From contig NC_089318.1 of the NCBI RefSeq assembly GCF_036669915.1, positions 9,767,390 through 9,831,389 of the forward strand: 64,000 bases of DNA, read 5' to 3'. How positions within the stretch are numbered: the first letter of the stretch is position 1; every line of letters begins with the position of its first letter. The notes under the pieces are model-generated. The model was given only the letters and a program-made list of their open reading frames with translations, did no database searches and was not told the DNA's origin. Source of the DNA: Pocillopora verrucosa (taxonomy: Eukaryota; Cnidaria; Anthozoa; Scleractinia; Pocilloporidae). The translations under genes were made by a program, and so were the position numbers. Shown here one piece after another: positions 10,370-21,860 of this stretch.

Positions 10370-12050
10370 CCTTGGAATTGCCACTCCCAGAAATTCGGGA
10401 TTTTAAAGTTCTTAAACGATTTATCATCACTGTTAAGTTCTTTTCAAAGGTGCTACCTTAATGCCCTCTTCATATGATTGCCACTTTTAAGTCGTGAAAT
10501 CGCCACATTCAAGTCCTGCAAAATTACCGCTCGTAATTTCCGGAGAATCGTCACCAATAAAAATCGTCTCCTTAACAGTGTAAGCACCTTAACATGACTG
10601 ATATGGGGGACTTTTAAATAAAGCTTCTCGAAATACTTGAAGTGGCCGCCTCATTGAGGCTCAATAAAGCCATACAGTTTGGAAAGGAACATCACACATA
10701 ACGATTTAAAACTAATGCTGTATTTACACTCTAGAGCGACTGAAAAGACATGGTTGATTAACATTATTTGATATTCGTGTCGCTTCAAAGTGTGAGCTCC
10801 AGGTCTTCAAAAAGCAAAAACATAAATCCTAAATAAGGTGACACTATAATGGAAATAGGCACCAAAACTGTCAAGTGCGTGAAGAATATGAATGTTGCCG
10901 ACGCTAATTGTGTCTATTGTGTCTGAGGATCTTTTTTTTCTTTTACTTCTTTTTCATCTTCTTTTGGAAAAAAATTGAAATATAACCCTGATCATAGATA
11001 TCAAAAAAAACTTTTCCGGTTGTCAAAGGCGTAACTTGATGTCTACTAAGATCTTCTCTTTTGCTATTTCTCTCACATCGAAAATCAGCAGTGAATAACA
11101 GGTCCAAAAATTCAAATGAATTTGGTCTGGCTATGGGAAATTCTGGGTAAATGATCATCAATAGTCTATATAACAGTTAGGCGTATTATCGGCAAGCTTT
11201 TGAACAACAGTGATGCTAAAGTTCCTCTGTTATAATGGAGATCAGGACAACGACTTAATTTTCTGTCAAAGCGGCCTGGACAACAATTTCAAGTACATAG
11301 ATTGATGTTACAGACAAAATTTTTGTGTGACTCAAAACATTTCCAACGGGGGAGGATGCTGTTACGATAGCCAGTGAAGAGCCGTGTTGAATGTTCCACG
11401 TCAGTTGAACATTTACAGTGATTTTTTTTTCCAAGAATAATGCTTATCACGAGAGATCTTAAGGTTGATAAACTTAGCTAACATTTCTCGTAGACGGATA
11501 CAATCTCGCGAATACTTCAATTAATCAATTATATAGTGCTCCACAAATATATATATTTTTCCACCACAGCACTGCGCTAATATTACTGCAGGACGCATTC
11601 AATGAACTTCCCATCAAGTGGTCATTAGAGATGTTATTCAGAAGGTTTCCAATGTCAGTTAGAACAAGAGGGTTGGTACAAAAGCTCGATGACGGTTCTC
11701 TTTCTTACGACAGTGCTTAATGAACAATGGCAAAAATACTTTCCTCTGCTCCTTTCCTTTCATAGGAGATGAAAGGTTAGACAGCTTGAAAGCAGCTCTA
11801 ATAGTTAAACTCTTTTCATATATCCAGTTGGCATAATAGAGCAGGAATCTGCGCTCATATCAAGCGTGCAATATCCTCTTTCGAATGTCTCGTTATAATA
11901 CACAGATGGTATATTGCCTTCAGTGGCACTGAATCACATGGACTGAATAGGCTCTCTTGAAAACAAATTTAAAAAAGCAGCCACAAGCCTACAGAGCGAC
12001 GAGAAACAATTACTAAACAGCAAAGGATATTATTTTTCTCTTAAAGCAAA
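10370..12050 (+). repeat. Old duplicated non-coding block, copy B (upstream of GPCR copy 4)
   Basis: Second copy of the block at 8550-9970. It is diverged but collinear and ends just before the leader of GPCR copy 4, so it probably contains that gene's upstream region. Confidence 0.75.
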
Positions 12051-12146
12051 AGATCGGAAAGCAAAATTGAGATGGTAACCGGTAACCGCCTTTAAACGAG
12101 CCGGAACTCGGAGAAGTCCTTCCTTGGATGTTGGTATGCTGCAATA

Positions 12147-13100
12147 GTGATAATGACACAAGTAAACATAACTGGAGATGCAAGAGATCCAACTGAATAT
12201 CTTGTCCAACTACGATGCACGGGAGGATGGACAGATGAGGAATATAAAGCTTTGATAGGCATTTCAGTTATCAGCGTCTTTTTAGCCTTTAACGCTATTC
12301 TTGGCAATACCTTGATCCTTGTCGCGCTTCACAAAGAAACTGTCCTGTATCAACCGTCCAAACTCTTGTATAAGTGTCTGGCAACAACAGATCTTTGCGC
12401 TGGTCTTATATTGGAGCCGGTTGCAACTGTTTATCGGTTTTCTCTCATTCACGAAGATTGGAAACTCTGTCGCTATGCAGTGACCACGCGTTTTATGGTA
12501 GGCTTTCCTCTATTTTCAGTCTCTCTGTTTACAGTTACAGCCATAAGTATAGACAGACTTCTTGCCTTGTTACTGGGGCTGAGGTACAAACATGTTGTTA
12601 CTTTAAAGCGAACATATGTCTTCGTTATCATCATTTGGGTTGTGGCCACAGTCACCGCGAATTCCTACTTTGTGAATCCCCAAGTAATCATCTGGCATAA
12701 CTACATCGTCACACCATTTTGTATTATGACAGCAACGTTCTCGTACACAACTATTTTCCTTTCTCTCCGTCGTCACCAGAATCAAATGCAAGTTAATGAA
12801 CCGCAACAACCGGGCCAGCAAGTCTCCCTGAATATGATGCGATACAGGAAAGCGGTATACAGTGCACTATGGGTGCAGGTGGCACTCGTACTTTGCTTTC
12901 TACCGTACAGTATTACAACAGTCAACCTTACTACAGAAAAATTGTCTACGTTTGACTTGATTGTCTTAGAATGTGTTGTAACTCTGGTTAAGTTAAACTC
13001 TACGCTTAACCCGTTCCTTTATTGTTGGAAAATTAGTGAGGTGAGACAAGAAGTGAAGGCGACAATTAGACAAGCACTTTGCTGCCCATCAGAGGTTTAG
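12147..13100 (+). CDS. Orphan class A GPCR, array copy 4 (317 aa)
   Basis: Single-exon seven-transmembrane receptor. Landmarks: NIT glycosylation site at residue 7, Cys in QLRC (24), TM1 ILGNTLILVAL, TM2 LATTDLCAGL, Cys in WKLCRY before TM3, IDRLLAL for DRY, TM4 Trp, TM6 LCFLPYS where Phe takes the toggle-Trp position, and TM7 LNSTLNPFLYCWKI. The tail is about 28 residues with a CC pair near the end (ALCCPSEV). Loop 2 is short and lacks Cys. An in-frame ATG at 12153 gives MTQVNITGD and fits the paralogs (MAQES, MEQVN) better by two residues; either start is possible. The GATAATGACACAAG context around the start matches copies 1 and 2. Ligand unknown. Confidence 0.93.
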   Translation: MIMTQVNITGDARDPTEYLVQLRCTGGWTDEEYKALIGISVISVFLAFNAILGNTLILVALHKETVLYQPSKLLYKCLATTDLCAGLILEPVATVYRFSLIHEDWKLCRYAVTTRFMVGFPLFSVSLFTVTAISIDRLLALLLGLRYKHVVTLKRTYVFVIIIWVVATVTANSYFVNPQVIIWHNYIVTPFCIMTATFSYTTIFLSLRRHQNQMQVNEPQQPGQQVSLNMMRYRKAVYSALWVQVALVLCFLPYSITTVNLTTEKLSTFDLIVLECVVTLVKLNSTLNPFLYCWKISEVRQEVKATIRQALCCPSEV

Positions 13101-13461
13101 TCCATGAACAAGTCACGGAAGTGTCACCAATCACACGTGTAGCCGCACCTTCCCCCCTCCCCCACCACGCCCTCAAGGTGAAACGGAAGATAAACAACAA
13201 CATTAAAGGGAATTCATTTTCCATTTTCCATTTTTGGATCGTTTGCCGCAGAATCTCAAGATTTTTACAGATTTCTTTAAGAGATAGTTACGCTGCAAAC
13301 TTTTTTCAGTCGAAAGGTTCGTTGCAAGAAACAACTAGCTTTAATTTAATAGCTTCGCAACACCTTTAGCAAAGAGACCGAAAGTTTGTTGGCACGATAA
13401 ATATAGTGACTGGTTGTTCTGGAGAGGAGAGGCGATCGGTCACTGGCACTGCTTGATATAT
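13101..13461. other. 3' flank of GPCR copy 4
   Basis: No gene seen. The pyrimidine-rich patch CCTTCCCCCCTCCCCC near 13149 is the only notable composition. Confidence 0.4.
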
Positions 13462-13632
13462 TTAAGATTTTCCATAACCAGTTGGTAACGAAACAGAGAC
13501 ATCGTTAACTTCGAAAAATATATCTATGGCTTTCTGCTGTTCTTGAAATGTCTCTATCCCAAACGTTGCGCAAACTTGCCTTAAAACCTCGTCGTAGATC
13601 GTTGTTGTCTGAGAAGTCGACCATGAAAGCAT
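13462..13632 (-). pseudogene. RecQ-like DNA helicase N-terminal fragment (56 aa)
   Basis: From an ATG at 13632 the minus strand reads 56 codons to a stop: FGIETFQEQQKAIDIFF (helicase Q-motif region) then VSVSLPTGYGKS (Walker A). It stops right after the Walker A lysine-serine, with no splice donor at that point, so the rest of the helicase (DEAH box, motifs III-VI) is missing. The sequence is distinct from the fragment at 6009-6403 but of the same family. Likely a truncated copy; less likely a first exon with a donor I cannot see. Confidence 0.7.
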
Positions 13633-14860
13633 TTTGTTCACCGCCTTGTTTGTTAGAATGAAAATAAATTACCAACTCTAGCCAATCAGAATTGACAAAA
13701 GGATAGGCAAAAAGGGGGGGGGGGGTTGAGGGTACAGCTACAAGTAGCCTAACAGCTCAGAAACAACATCTGTCTTTGGGTAACATTATAGTTCCGAGGT
13801 TGGTCCTACTCAAACGAACTTCAAGGAAGAGAAATGTAATATTCAGCCAGGAAAAATCAGAAACATTTGAGGTGTTGACTTCACGATCCAATGAATTCCT
13901 ACTTTGCCAAGACAGCATCTTACTTATTTGGCCCGTGAATTGTATAAGTAGAAAGACGTAGACTACTCCCTTGTTATGTGTAATATAGATTTATTTTGTT
14001 TTGTCATAATTTTCTAATAAAAGAAAAATTCCGCAATTTTTTAGTATTATCTTTTCAATTAATTTATTATTTTAACAAACATCATTATGATCTTACAATA
14101 CAATACTTAAAACTACATCATTACAGTTTTCAATATGTACTCCACTCTGAGTGCCGCATTCTTTAGATTGGATGTGGCGTTTAATCGAAAAAATGCAATA
14201 TATAGGTATTTGAAAACTACCTAACCCCCGTATCTACACGCTGGGGACCCATGCGGCTAATTTTTTCCAGCTATTGAAGTTTAAGCAGTTCTTGTGACTT
14301 CGTGGAATATAGCTAAGTTTGAAAGGAAATATTTGTTATTCCACAACAAAGATCAATTTCATACAGCCATAGTTAATTCCCCATTAATCTGCATTTAATT
14401 CTTGAGATTCAGGATAATTTACCAGCACTTAGTTCGATTTCAATGACATGTTCTTGGGTTGCATTCACTTTTACCTTTTGAGCTGTTTATCAACGGAGCA
14501 TTTTTAGAGGGTTATCGAAAACACACGAAGCGGGGGCAGTGTTCAGCACAGGAATATGGGGCCATTCTCTAACGCATTCGAAAAATAGAGAAATCTTGAG
14601 TGAAGTTTCCCTTATTGAGTCTCAATATGACAGCCCCTTCAAGCTTTCTTTTAAATTGCTACTTAAAATTTTCTCGTCAAAGTTGTGAAAATCGCCGCTT
14701 TTCAGTTCATTTAATTTCCAGAATTACATCAGTTTCTGGTTTCATCCCCCTAACAAAAACTCGCTAACTTAACTAACAAAAACCACCCTCTTTAACTCCG
14801 GTCTTTTAACTGACCCTATCAACAACTCAACAACGTATAAATAAGAAATTCCCTAAAAAT
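13633..14860. other. Non-coding stretch with a G12 run
   Basis: A run of 12 G lies at 13714-13725. The rest is AT-rich. Around 14650-14720 are GCTACTT/AATCGCCGCTTTTCAGTTC-like fragments recalling the duplicated block at 8.6 and 10.4 kb, but too diverged to be sure. Confidence 0.4.
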
Positions 14861-14861
14861 T

Positions 14862-15048
14862 AACAAACAAAGAAGCGTTGACTGTGCTCTGTTCTGTTGG
14901 AAAACACGCAGGAAGTGGATAAAATAGGAAAGAAGTCAATGGGAAAACACAAGACGTGGTTGAGAGTTTCGCCTCACCTCGAGTGCTCTAGCTGCTTCCT
15001 AAGCGCTTTACAACAGAGCAGAGAACAGTCAAGACTTCTTTATTTGTT
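14862..15048. mobile_element. Foldback MITE
   Basis: Two inverted arms of about 60 bp face each other. Left: AACAAAGAAGCGTTGACTG then TGCTCTGTTCTGTTG. The right end, read in reverse, gives AACAAATAAAGAAGTCTTG then ACTGTTCTCTGCTCTGTTG. The arms continue with AAA.CACGCAGGAAG-like sequence. No coding capacity. A partial relative is at 38445-38545. Confidence 0.75.
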
Positions 15049-15374
15049 CATAACAAAGAATCCGTTAAATTCCCCAAGCATGTGACTCACTCAAATTTTC
15101 AAACTTGAAATATGCAGGAGACTATCGTGTAGCCAAGAAATCAGCTACTCTCTTCTTACAGTTCTTAGAACTAAAAATCTTGGAGCACAACGAGTTGACT
15201 GTGGTCAAGCATTCCACCTATCAACAATCCTGTTAAAAAAGCTGAATTTGAAAATTGTTTGTCCCCCCTCTGAGAGTATTTTACAGAATCTGAGTACAAC
15301 AGAATAAAATGAGAAATGTCTATATTAGTGTACTCATTTATGACTTTATGAAAAAATTAAAACATTAAACATAT

Positions 15375-15460
15375 ACCCGCAATTTAGTATTATCAACTAA
15401 GTCGTTGACGTAGATTGGCCACCGTAAAGAGTTTGAAAGCTGACATACGATGTCTTTAAA
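15375..15460. repeat. Dispersed palindromic-end repeat fragment
   Basis: AATTTAGTATTATCAACTAAG followed by GTAGATTGGCCACCGTAAAG. The TATCAACT palindromic core also occurs at 47051-47097. I recall this element type as common in coral genomes; that is from memory, not a search. Confidence 0.45.
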
Positions 15461-15624
15461 ATACAGTGACTTGCTGGCTTGAGTTCTTGTTTTTTACTTT
15501 TGTGAGACAGCCTGAGAGCACGTCACTAATTCCTTACAACGTTGCCACTTGAGCCGACGTTTGATCTGTGGCACAACACCACAACCCGACTCAAGTTTAA
15601 CCTCAAGATTGCATTCAATCTCGA

Positions 15625-15842
15625 AATCTCGAGCCCAGGGTCATTTTGGCTCATTGTCAGCGGTATGGTCGTTTTTTGTTGTAGGCAGGTCATGTATGGG
15701 GAATTATTATGGACTTTACTGTATGTATGTAAAGTATAGGACATAATATGTATTGAGTAGATAATAATTCCCCATACATGACATACCTAGGTCATTTGGC
15801 GATCAAAACGCTGACAAAGAGCAAAAATTACCCTGCGCTCGA
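15625..15842. mobile_element. Foldback element, about 85-bp inverted arms
   Basis: The left arm runs from CTCGAGCCCAGGGTCATTTT through TCATGTATGGGGAATTATTA. The right arm (15758-15842) is its reverse complement with few mismatches: TAATAATTCCCCATACATGA through ACCCTGCGCTCGAG. A loop of about 45 bp separates them. Short frames in it are by-products of the palindrome. Confidence 0.85.
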
Positions 15843-15849
15843 GGTTGGC

Positions 15850-16621
15850 TTGCAGGAGGATATTCGTCAACTTTGCCTACGGTTGACAGAATAATCTGCA
15901 ATGTGACGTCTTTCATAATGGAAGCAAAGATTTTCCCAATAGACGTTAACGGGGATATAGAAGTATAGCTGTCAGTAAGAGACGTTAGGCGCTTAAATAC
16001 ATCCGACCGCAAGACTTTGTGATCAAATGAAAGATAAATTGCACTTAACATTGAAATACAACAAATCAGCAGTGTCAATAACACTGTAGGAACTAGTAAT
16101 TTACTCAGTTCAATTTCAATCGGCCAAAAATCTCTTAAGGGAATATTTGATATCGTAAATTCTTTTTAAATGCATATTTGCAATTAAAAAGCATCAATCT
16201 TAGAAACAGCATGATTAATAAAGTTTGTTGGAATAAGACCTCGAGGCAAATGTGTCTTCATTTTGAATGCAGGAAAAATCAGCTCTTGTGTAACTTTAGT
16301 TAAAAATCACGAGACAGACCAATATTTGTTTACATTAGAATTTGAAAATATAAAATCATTTCCGTCCTTTTACTGACAGCAGGCGATCAAATTGATTGTG
16401 GTTCCGTATTTCCCCCTAAAGCCTTTAACTCCTAGAGTTGCAAAGCGACAGTTTGCTTCGATTTGGACAAAGCAAGTCAGGTTCATTTTCGTACTATAAC
16501 AAAATTTAAATCTTCTCCTCCCAAATTATACACGCGTAGCAAGAGATATATTTAAAAAAATCCAAGTACTTTTCTTTTAATCGTTACGTTCTGGTTATAT
16601 TTATTAGAAACAACTCATCTT
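15850..16621. other. Upstream flank of GPCR copy 5
   Basis: No gene supported. A minus-strand frame at 15803-16084 starts with a hydrophobic stretch but runs into the foldback element and shows no known motif. Confidence 0.4.
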
Positions 16622-17602
16622 ATGGAAAAAGGAAACTTTACTGATGGCGAAAAATACTCTGGGGTGTTTGAACAGCGGCGATGCTCAGACTCCTTAACAA
16701 GAGGAATGGAAGGACATCTCAAATATCTCATAGCGTTTAATAGCTTTCTTTCCGTCGTTGCATTTCTTGGAAATACTCTCGTGCTGGTGGCTCTTCGAAA
16801 GGAAACTTCGCTTCATCCGCCCTCGAAGCTTTTGTTACGTTGTCTGGCAGCAACTGATCTCTGCGTTGGTCTGATTACAGAACCCCTGAATATCAATTAT
16901 TGGGTGTCCCTATTAAAGGAGGATTGGAACACTTGTCTCTATGCATATAAGGCATGTTTCATAACAAGTTATATTTTGTCTTCCGTATCTTTGTTAACAA
17001 TAACGGCAATAAGCGTGGACAGACTTCTCGCTTTGTTACTGGGGCTGAGATATAAACTCATTGTAACTTTAAAGCGAACATATGCGGCTGTGATTACCTT
17101 TTGGTTTGTTTCCACTGCAGCTGCCACACTATATCTCTTAAACCATCTTATCACCTTTCTTTATGGCTACATTTTCATACCGTCATGTATTTTCATTTCA
17201 ATTTGTTCCTATACAAAGATTTTCTTTACATTACGCCACCATCGAACTCGTGCACAAGAAAATGCTTCTGATGGAATACCGGGTCAAGCTAGGAACCTGG
17301 CGCGATACAGAAGGGCAGTGATCAGTGTATTGTGGGTCCAACTGGCTTTAGTTGCTTGCTATATTCCTTATGGTGTTGTGGGTGTTCTCTTTAGTAATAG
17401 TAAACTCACGCCATCAAAATTTTTCTTTTTGGAGGTTACGATATCCTTAGTGTACTTTAATTCATCTTTAAACCCGTTTCTTTACTTCTGGAAGATAAGC
17501 GAAGTGAGAAATGCTGTAAAAACTACATTAGACAAGTTCCTCCTCATTTATGCAGTTAACAAGAGCACTTTTTCCGTAACAGAGCGCAGAAAGGATATTT
17601 AA
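16622..17602 (+). CDS. Orphan class A GPCR, array copy 5 (326 aa)
   Basis: Single-exon receptor of the array. Landmarks: NFT glycosylation site at residue 5, Cys in QRRC (21), TM1 FLGNTLVLVAL, TM2 LAATDLCVGL, Cys in WNTCLY before TM3, VDRLLAL for DRY, TM6 VACYIPYG with Tyr at the toggle position, and TM7 FNSSLNPFLYFWKI. It is the only intact copy whose tail is clearly longer and different (LLIYAVNKSTFSVTERRKDI). It ends in charged residues and lacks the terminal Cys found in the others, so membrane anchoring or trafficking of the tail may differ. Loop 2 is short and Cys-free. The start is the first ATG in frame and aligns with the other N-termini. Confidence 0.92.
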   Translation: MEKGNFTDGEKYSGVFEQRRCSDSLTRGMEGHLKYLIAFNSFLSVVAFLGNTLVLVALRKETSLHPPSKLLLRCLAATDLCVGLITEPLNINYWVSLLKEDWNTCLYAYKACFITSYILSSVSLLTITAISVDRLLALLLGLRYKLIVTLKRTYAAVITFWFVSTAAATLYLLNHLITFLYGYIFIPSCIFISICSYTKIFFTLRHHRTRAQENASDGIPGQARNLARYRRAVISVLWVQLALVACYIPYGVVGVLFSNSKLTPSKFFFLEVTISLVYFNSSLNPFLYFWKISEVRNAVKTTLDKFLLIYAVNKSTFSVTERRKDI

Positions 17603-20600
17603 ACTCAATAATTATCACAATAGATGCAATGACAACGCGAATCTTAGTGGAAATGATCAGTGATGAGACCCAACTAGATATCTCATAGAACAACTAAGGA
17701 GTTCGTCCCACCCTCTTAGCAAATATTTAACAGGTCTTCTTCCCAGTATTAAAAACACAGGAAATATTTCAATGAACTGAGTAACGTATAACATCCAGTC
17801 CTTACCGAACGTCGTAAGCGGTACCTCACCCTCGAACAGCTTTGCTTCTAACACATGTGGAAACGAAACGAATCAATCTTATTTCTCAAATTTTACCTTT
17901 GATCAAAAAGGGAAACCTTTTATTGCTATCTAATACGATTTCAAGTTTCGCTTTGACGCAAATAAACACAACTTGATAGCAACCATGTTTGAAGGACTAA
18001 GCGGAAATCGTGCCAACTATCACCATGGGGCAATTGAGTCAAGCCACCAAAAGTTTATTGATTATTCAACGTTTGTACGTATCCAATGGTTGCCGAAACG
18101 GACCTACTTAATTAAACGAGATGTGACTTGATAACTCTACTTCGTACAATAAAGAAAATGTCGAACTCGTCAAATTACATTTCCTCATTTGGTTTAAATG
18201 AAAAGTAATGAGGATGAGATATGGTTGCAGAGCGAGCATCCACATATAATGTTGACAAGTTCTCACTTAGCTTGCCCTTTGCCACTTCGCCATGACAAGA
18301 GGAAGAGAAAAGCACGATTTCGCTCGTAGCTCAAAAATTTTCGCAGTGTGGCAGAATTGGGAGAGCATTCATCGGTGCAAAAAAAGGTATGAAATAGGGA
18401 AAGCAAAACGTGACAATGTTGATGCGGTAACAGACGGGGCCTAGATTTTGTCATTAAGTCAGAGTTTATACGATATGGTAAACTATTATTTCTAGCTAAT
18501 AATGTTTGAAACAACAACAACGGATTATTTTAACTTTTGAGCGATCTTTTGAGCATACTGTTTATTGACGTTCAGTCAAAATCCTGAATTACCACCAAAG
18601 TGAAATCGACAGCATCAATCAAAGCCTTCACAAATCGTGCCTAGAGTTATCCGGCGTAAATTGTAACCGCCAAATAGCGGCCTAACAAACAGAAAAAATT
18701 TTCTTTGATACATTGCGTTGGAATAACTGTTATCCTCATTGATCGTTAGTTCTCTCAGGATTATTTCGTAAAGAGAAAGCCGGGTCTCTCAGTTTCAGAA
18801 GTAAAAACAAACACTTAGTTATGTGACGTGCACGTGAAGGCTAAACAAATGGCTTGGGCAGCAAGAATGTACAGAAACCCGTGCCCTTAACTAAATAATG
18901 ACAGCAAAGTTGAAAAACACATATTTGACGAAAAACTGTATGATTTAATCATTTACAACACTAACTCTGCGAAAAAACCCAAGTTTGCGTGTTTCGAACT
19001 TACTTGTATCCTGTCAGGACCGAGTTTGGTCCTGTTCGCACTTGCATCTACATTATTTATATTATGTGTCATAAAAGATCATATCTAGCTGTCACTGAAT
19101 AACATCTTCCTTGACTTAAGTCAACACGCCTAAGGTTTCCCGCAAACATGAGTAATCTCGTCCTTGAAGAGAGAACGAACAAGTATATTTCCGCGCCAAA
19201 TGGAGGCTATTTTGTTTATCATCCTTCAACTATTTTTTTCAAATTACTATAAAAAAAAGTGTTTAAGAACAGTTAACCGTTCACTGTGTAGGATGTTCAC
19301 CTTTCAGTGTTCCCTGGTACGATTTTATGAACAAACAAACATGTCCCCCCTCTAATGACAACCACAAAATCCTCCCTCACTCACCATAAATTAACTTCAT
19401 GATTCATCAAATATTCTTGCTCGCGCGCGACTGGTCTTAACGCATCTCATTAACAAATATTCCCCAGCTGAAACTGGGGTTATCCGAGGATATCACTTAA
19501 GTGATACCCTCCAATTTTCAAACCTTACGTGCACTACGATAAACTTTTGTTTAAAAATTTGATTTAAGATGAGAGAGTGTTTACCATTGTTACAGAAGAA
19601 GGGAAATAAATGTTTGTTCCTTAAGTCGTGCCAGAGAACGCTCAAAAGAAAACATACCACGCAGAAAACAGTAAGCTTTTTCTAAACATTTTTCACGCGC
19701 GTTGCAAAATATTTGGAGGATAAGAAAAAAATGGCCTCTATTTATCGCGAAAATATGCTCGTATATCTGTTCTTGGACATTATCTGTTCCTCAACGCTCA
19801 CTTTTCTCCTTGCCACAAATTTATTTCGTTCCTTGAATTTTGCCCCTGAACGTTTTTGAAAGAGAACGTAACTATCGATTAAAAATATCTGTTCCTCATT
19901 CTAATTGTGGATGATGAAGTTATTAGAATCATTCCTTCCATGACTTATGCCGAAAACCAATATTAGGAGAGGAAGTTCTGTTTCATATGAGTTAGTACAG
20001 CAAATTACAAAGGAAGACCGTAATTGACGTTCGCGAATTTTCCTCAAACTAGCAGCATTGTTCAAATGAGCTTACTAATGTAACTCGAAAATTAAAAATT
20101 GGCACGCGCCTTCAGTCGCCTTTTTTTCTGTGGAACAAGGTCTAGTTGCACAGCTTAATCATAGTCGTAACTGAGTTTACCTTAAGTAAAAGCATACTCT
20201 TAAAAATAATCCTTTCCATTCACATATATTGCTACTGTACATTAGTAGTGCCGTATTTGTATCGTTAGTCCGGCTGGCTCTGTGGGAGGATTGATCAATT
20301 TGGTCCTGGATCTAAACTAATCATCTCTAGATCGCTTACATGGTTGGTAACTTTTAAAAATATTGTTTTCTGTTTTTGTTTTCGTTTTTGCTTTTTTTTT
20401 TTGTGGCGGTACCTGATCAATATTGAGGCACGTTGACATCTCGCTTTGACATCTACATCTCAAATAACGCCGCTTGCCTCATGTATTTTGAAGATATTAG
20501 TTAAATTTTATGACATGCTTTAAGTGGATAGCCAAATGGAGTCCCTTACTAGTATAACCAATCAGCATCGCTACCCTTTTATTTTAAGAATTTAAAATAG

Positions 20601-20918
20601 CTTCAAATATTTGTTCAAATGAATTATGACTCCTGAAAAAATTAAAATTGGTTTTAATCCTTTTTTCAATTACTTGGCCTTAAATTTAATAGTACCATTA
20701 AGAAAGAGTTCTGTCCTTCTCCATAAATTAACGTAACAGTTAGGAAGCCGGAAATTAAAATACCGCCTTTGACTTAAGTCTTAATGGATCGAAATGTGGT
20801 AAGCAAACATCTTATACACTTCCTACTTTCCTTTCTTTTAACTTCATTAGAACGCAGTACACAGACGCAGACGCACCCAAACTTGCTGTCGTCGAAACAT
20901 CCCACGTTTTCAGGAAAA
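17603..20918. other. Intergenic stretch between GPCR copies 5 and 6
   Basis: No gene, array or RNA recognised in 3.3 kb. Two small hairpins lie near 19465-19505 (CCCCAGCTGAAACTGGGG and TATCACTTAAGTGATA). A TTTTCAG at 20908-20914 looks like a splice acceptor 4 bases before the ATG of copy 6. Confidence 0.5.
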
Positions 20919-21860
20919 ATGGGGATCAGAAATTATAGCGGAGCTGTAGTACAGGCTAAATCGTTTGAAGAAATACGGTGCTCAATGGTCTTGACGAGTG
21001 GAATACACGAGATTTTAACATACATTCTATTGCTGAACATTATCATATCTGTCACTGCATTTATTGGAAACACGCTGATTTTAGTTGCTCTTGGAAAAGA
21101 TTCTTCCCTTCCAACACCGTCTCGACTTTTACTCCGTTGTTTAGCAATAACTGACCTAGGCGTTGCTCTCATTGTGGAGCCACTCAATATCACTTATTTA
21201 ACGTCCATTATCAATTACGATGTGAATCTTTGTCGATTTTCAGCTGTAGCATCGTTCATGGCAGGTTATATGTTAGGTTCAGTGTCCTTACTAACTTTAA
21301 CTGGAATAAGCGTGGACAGACTTCTAGCCCTGTTCATGTGGCTGAGATACAGAGAAATAGTAACCGTAAAGAGAACGTTTGTAGTCCTTACAACCTTTTG
21401 GGTTCTGTCCTCTTTAGTCTCTGCAACGTATCTGGTAGGTCACCAAATAACATTTTGGTATGGTCGCATAGTAATAACATTATGTCTAGTAACCGCAATC
21501 CTCTCTTACACAAAGATTTTCTTCGCAATTCGTCGTCATCAGATCGATGTGAAACAACGCACCCAACAACAACAAACCAACCAAACAATACTAAACATCG
21601 CTCGATACAGAAAGGCAGTGTACACTGCATTGTGGGTGCAGGCGGTGTTGGTTGTTTGCTATCTTCCATATAGTATAGTCATAGCTTTGTTTAGTCATGA
21701 GAGCATTTCATCATCGTATTTTGTCTCTTGGACGGTAACAGTGAGTCTGGTTTATCTTAACTCGTCGTTAAACCCATTTCTTTACTGCTGGAGGATTAGT
21801 GAAATTAGACAAGTTGTCAAGGGGACGATTAGGCAAGCATTTAACTGTATATGGAATTAG
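20919..21860 (+). CDS. Orphan class A GPCR, array copy 6 (313 aa)
   Basis: Single-exon receptor. The frame is open from an ATG at 20784, which would add 45 residues including a hydrophobic run (HLIHFLLSFLLTSL). I start at 20919 because MGIRNYSGAVV aligns with the paralogs and because CGTTTTCAG just before it could be a 5' UTR splice acceptor. Landmarks: NYS glycosylation site, Cys in EIRC, TM1 FIGNTLILVAL, TM2 LAITDLGVAL, Cys in VNLCRF, VDRLLAL for DRY, TM6 VVCYLPYS, TM7 LNSSLNPFLYCWRI, and a short tail ending FNCIWN. A possible polyadenylation signal AATAAA lies near 22005. Ligand unknown. Confidence 0.92.
   Translation: MGIRNYSGAVVQAKSFEEIRCSMVLTSGIHEILTYILLLNIIISVTAFIGNTLILVALGKDSSLPTPSRLLLRCLAITDLGVALIVEPLNITYLTSIINYDVNLCRFSAVASFMAGYMLGSVSLLTLTGISVDRLLALFMWLRYREIVTVKRTFVVLTTFWVLSSLVSATYLVGHQITFWYGRIVITLCLVTAILSYTKIFFAIRRHQIDVKQRTQQQQTNQTILNIARYRKAVYTALWVQAVLVVCYLPYSIVIALFSHESISSSYFVSWTVTVSLVYLNSSLNPFLYCWRISEIRQVVKGTIRQAFNCIWN

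Noticed and set aside
15803-16084. 93-codon minus-strand frame with hydrophobic start
   Set aside because: Runs into the foldback element, no domain, no convincing start; cannot be supported as a gene.
20784-20918. 45-residue N-terminal extension of GPCR copy 6
   Set aside because: Absent from all paralogs and separated from the shared start by a splice-acceptor-like TTTTCAG; kept only as an alternative.
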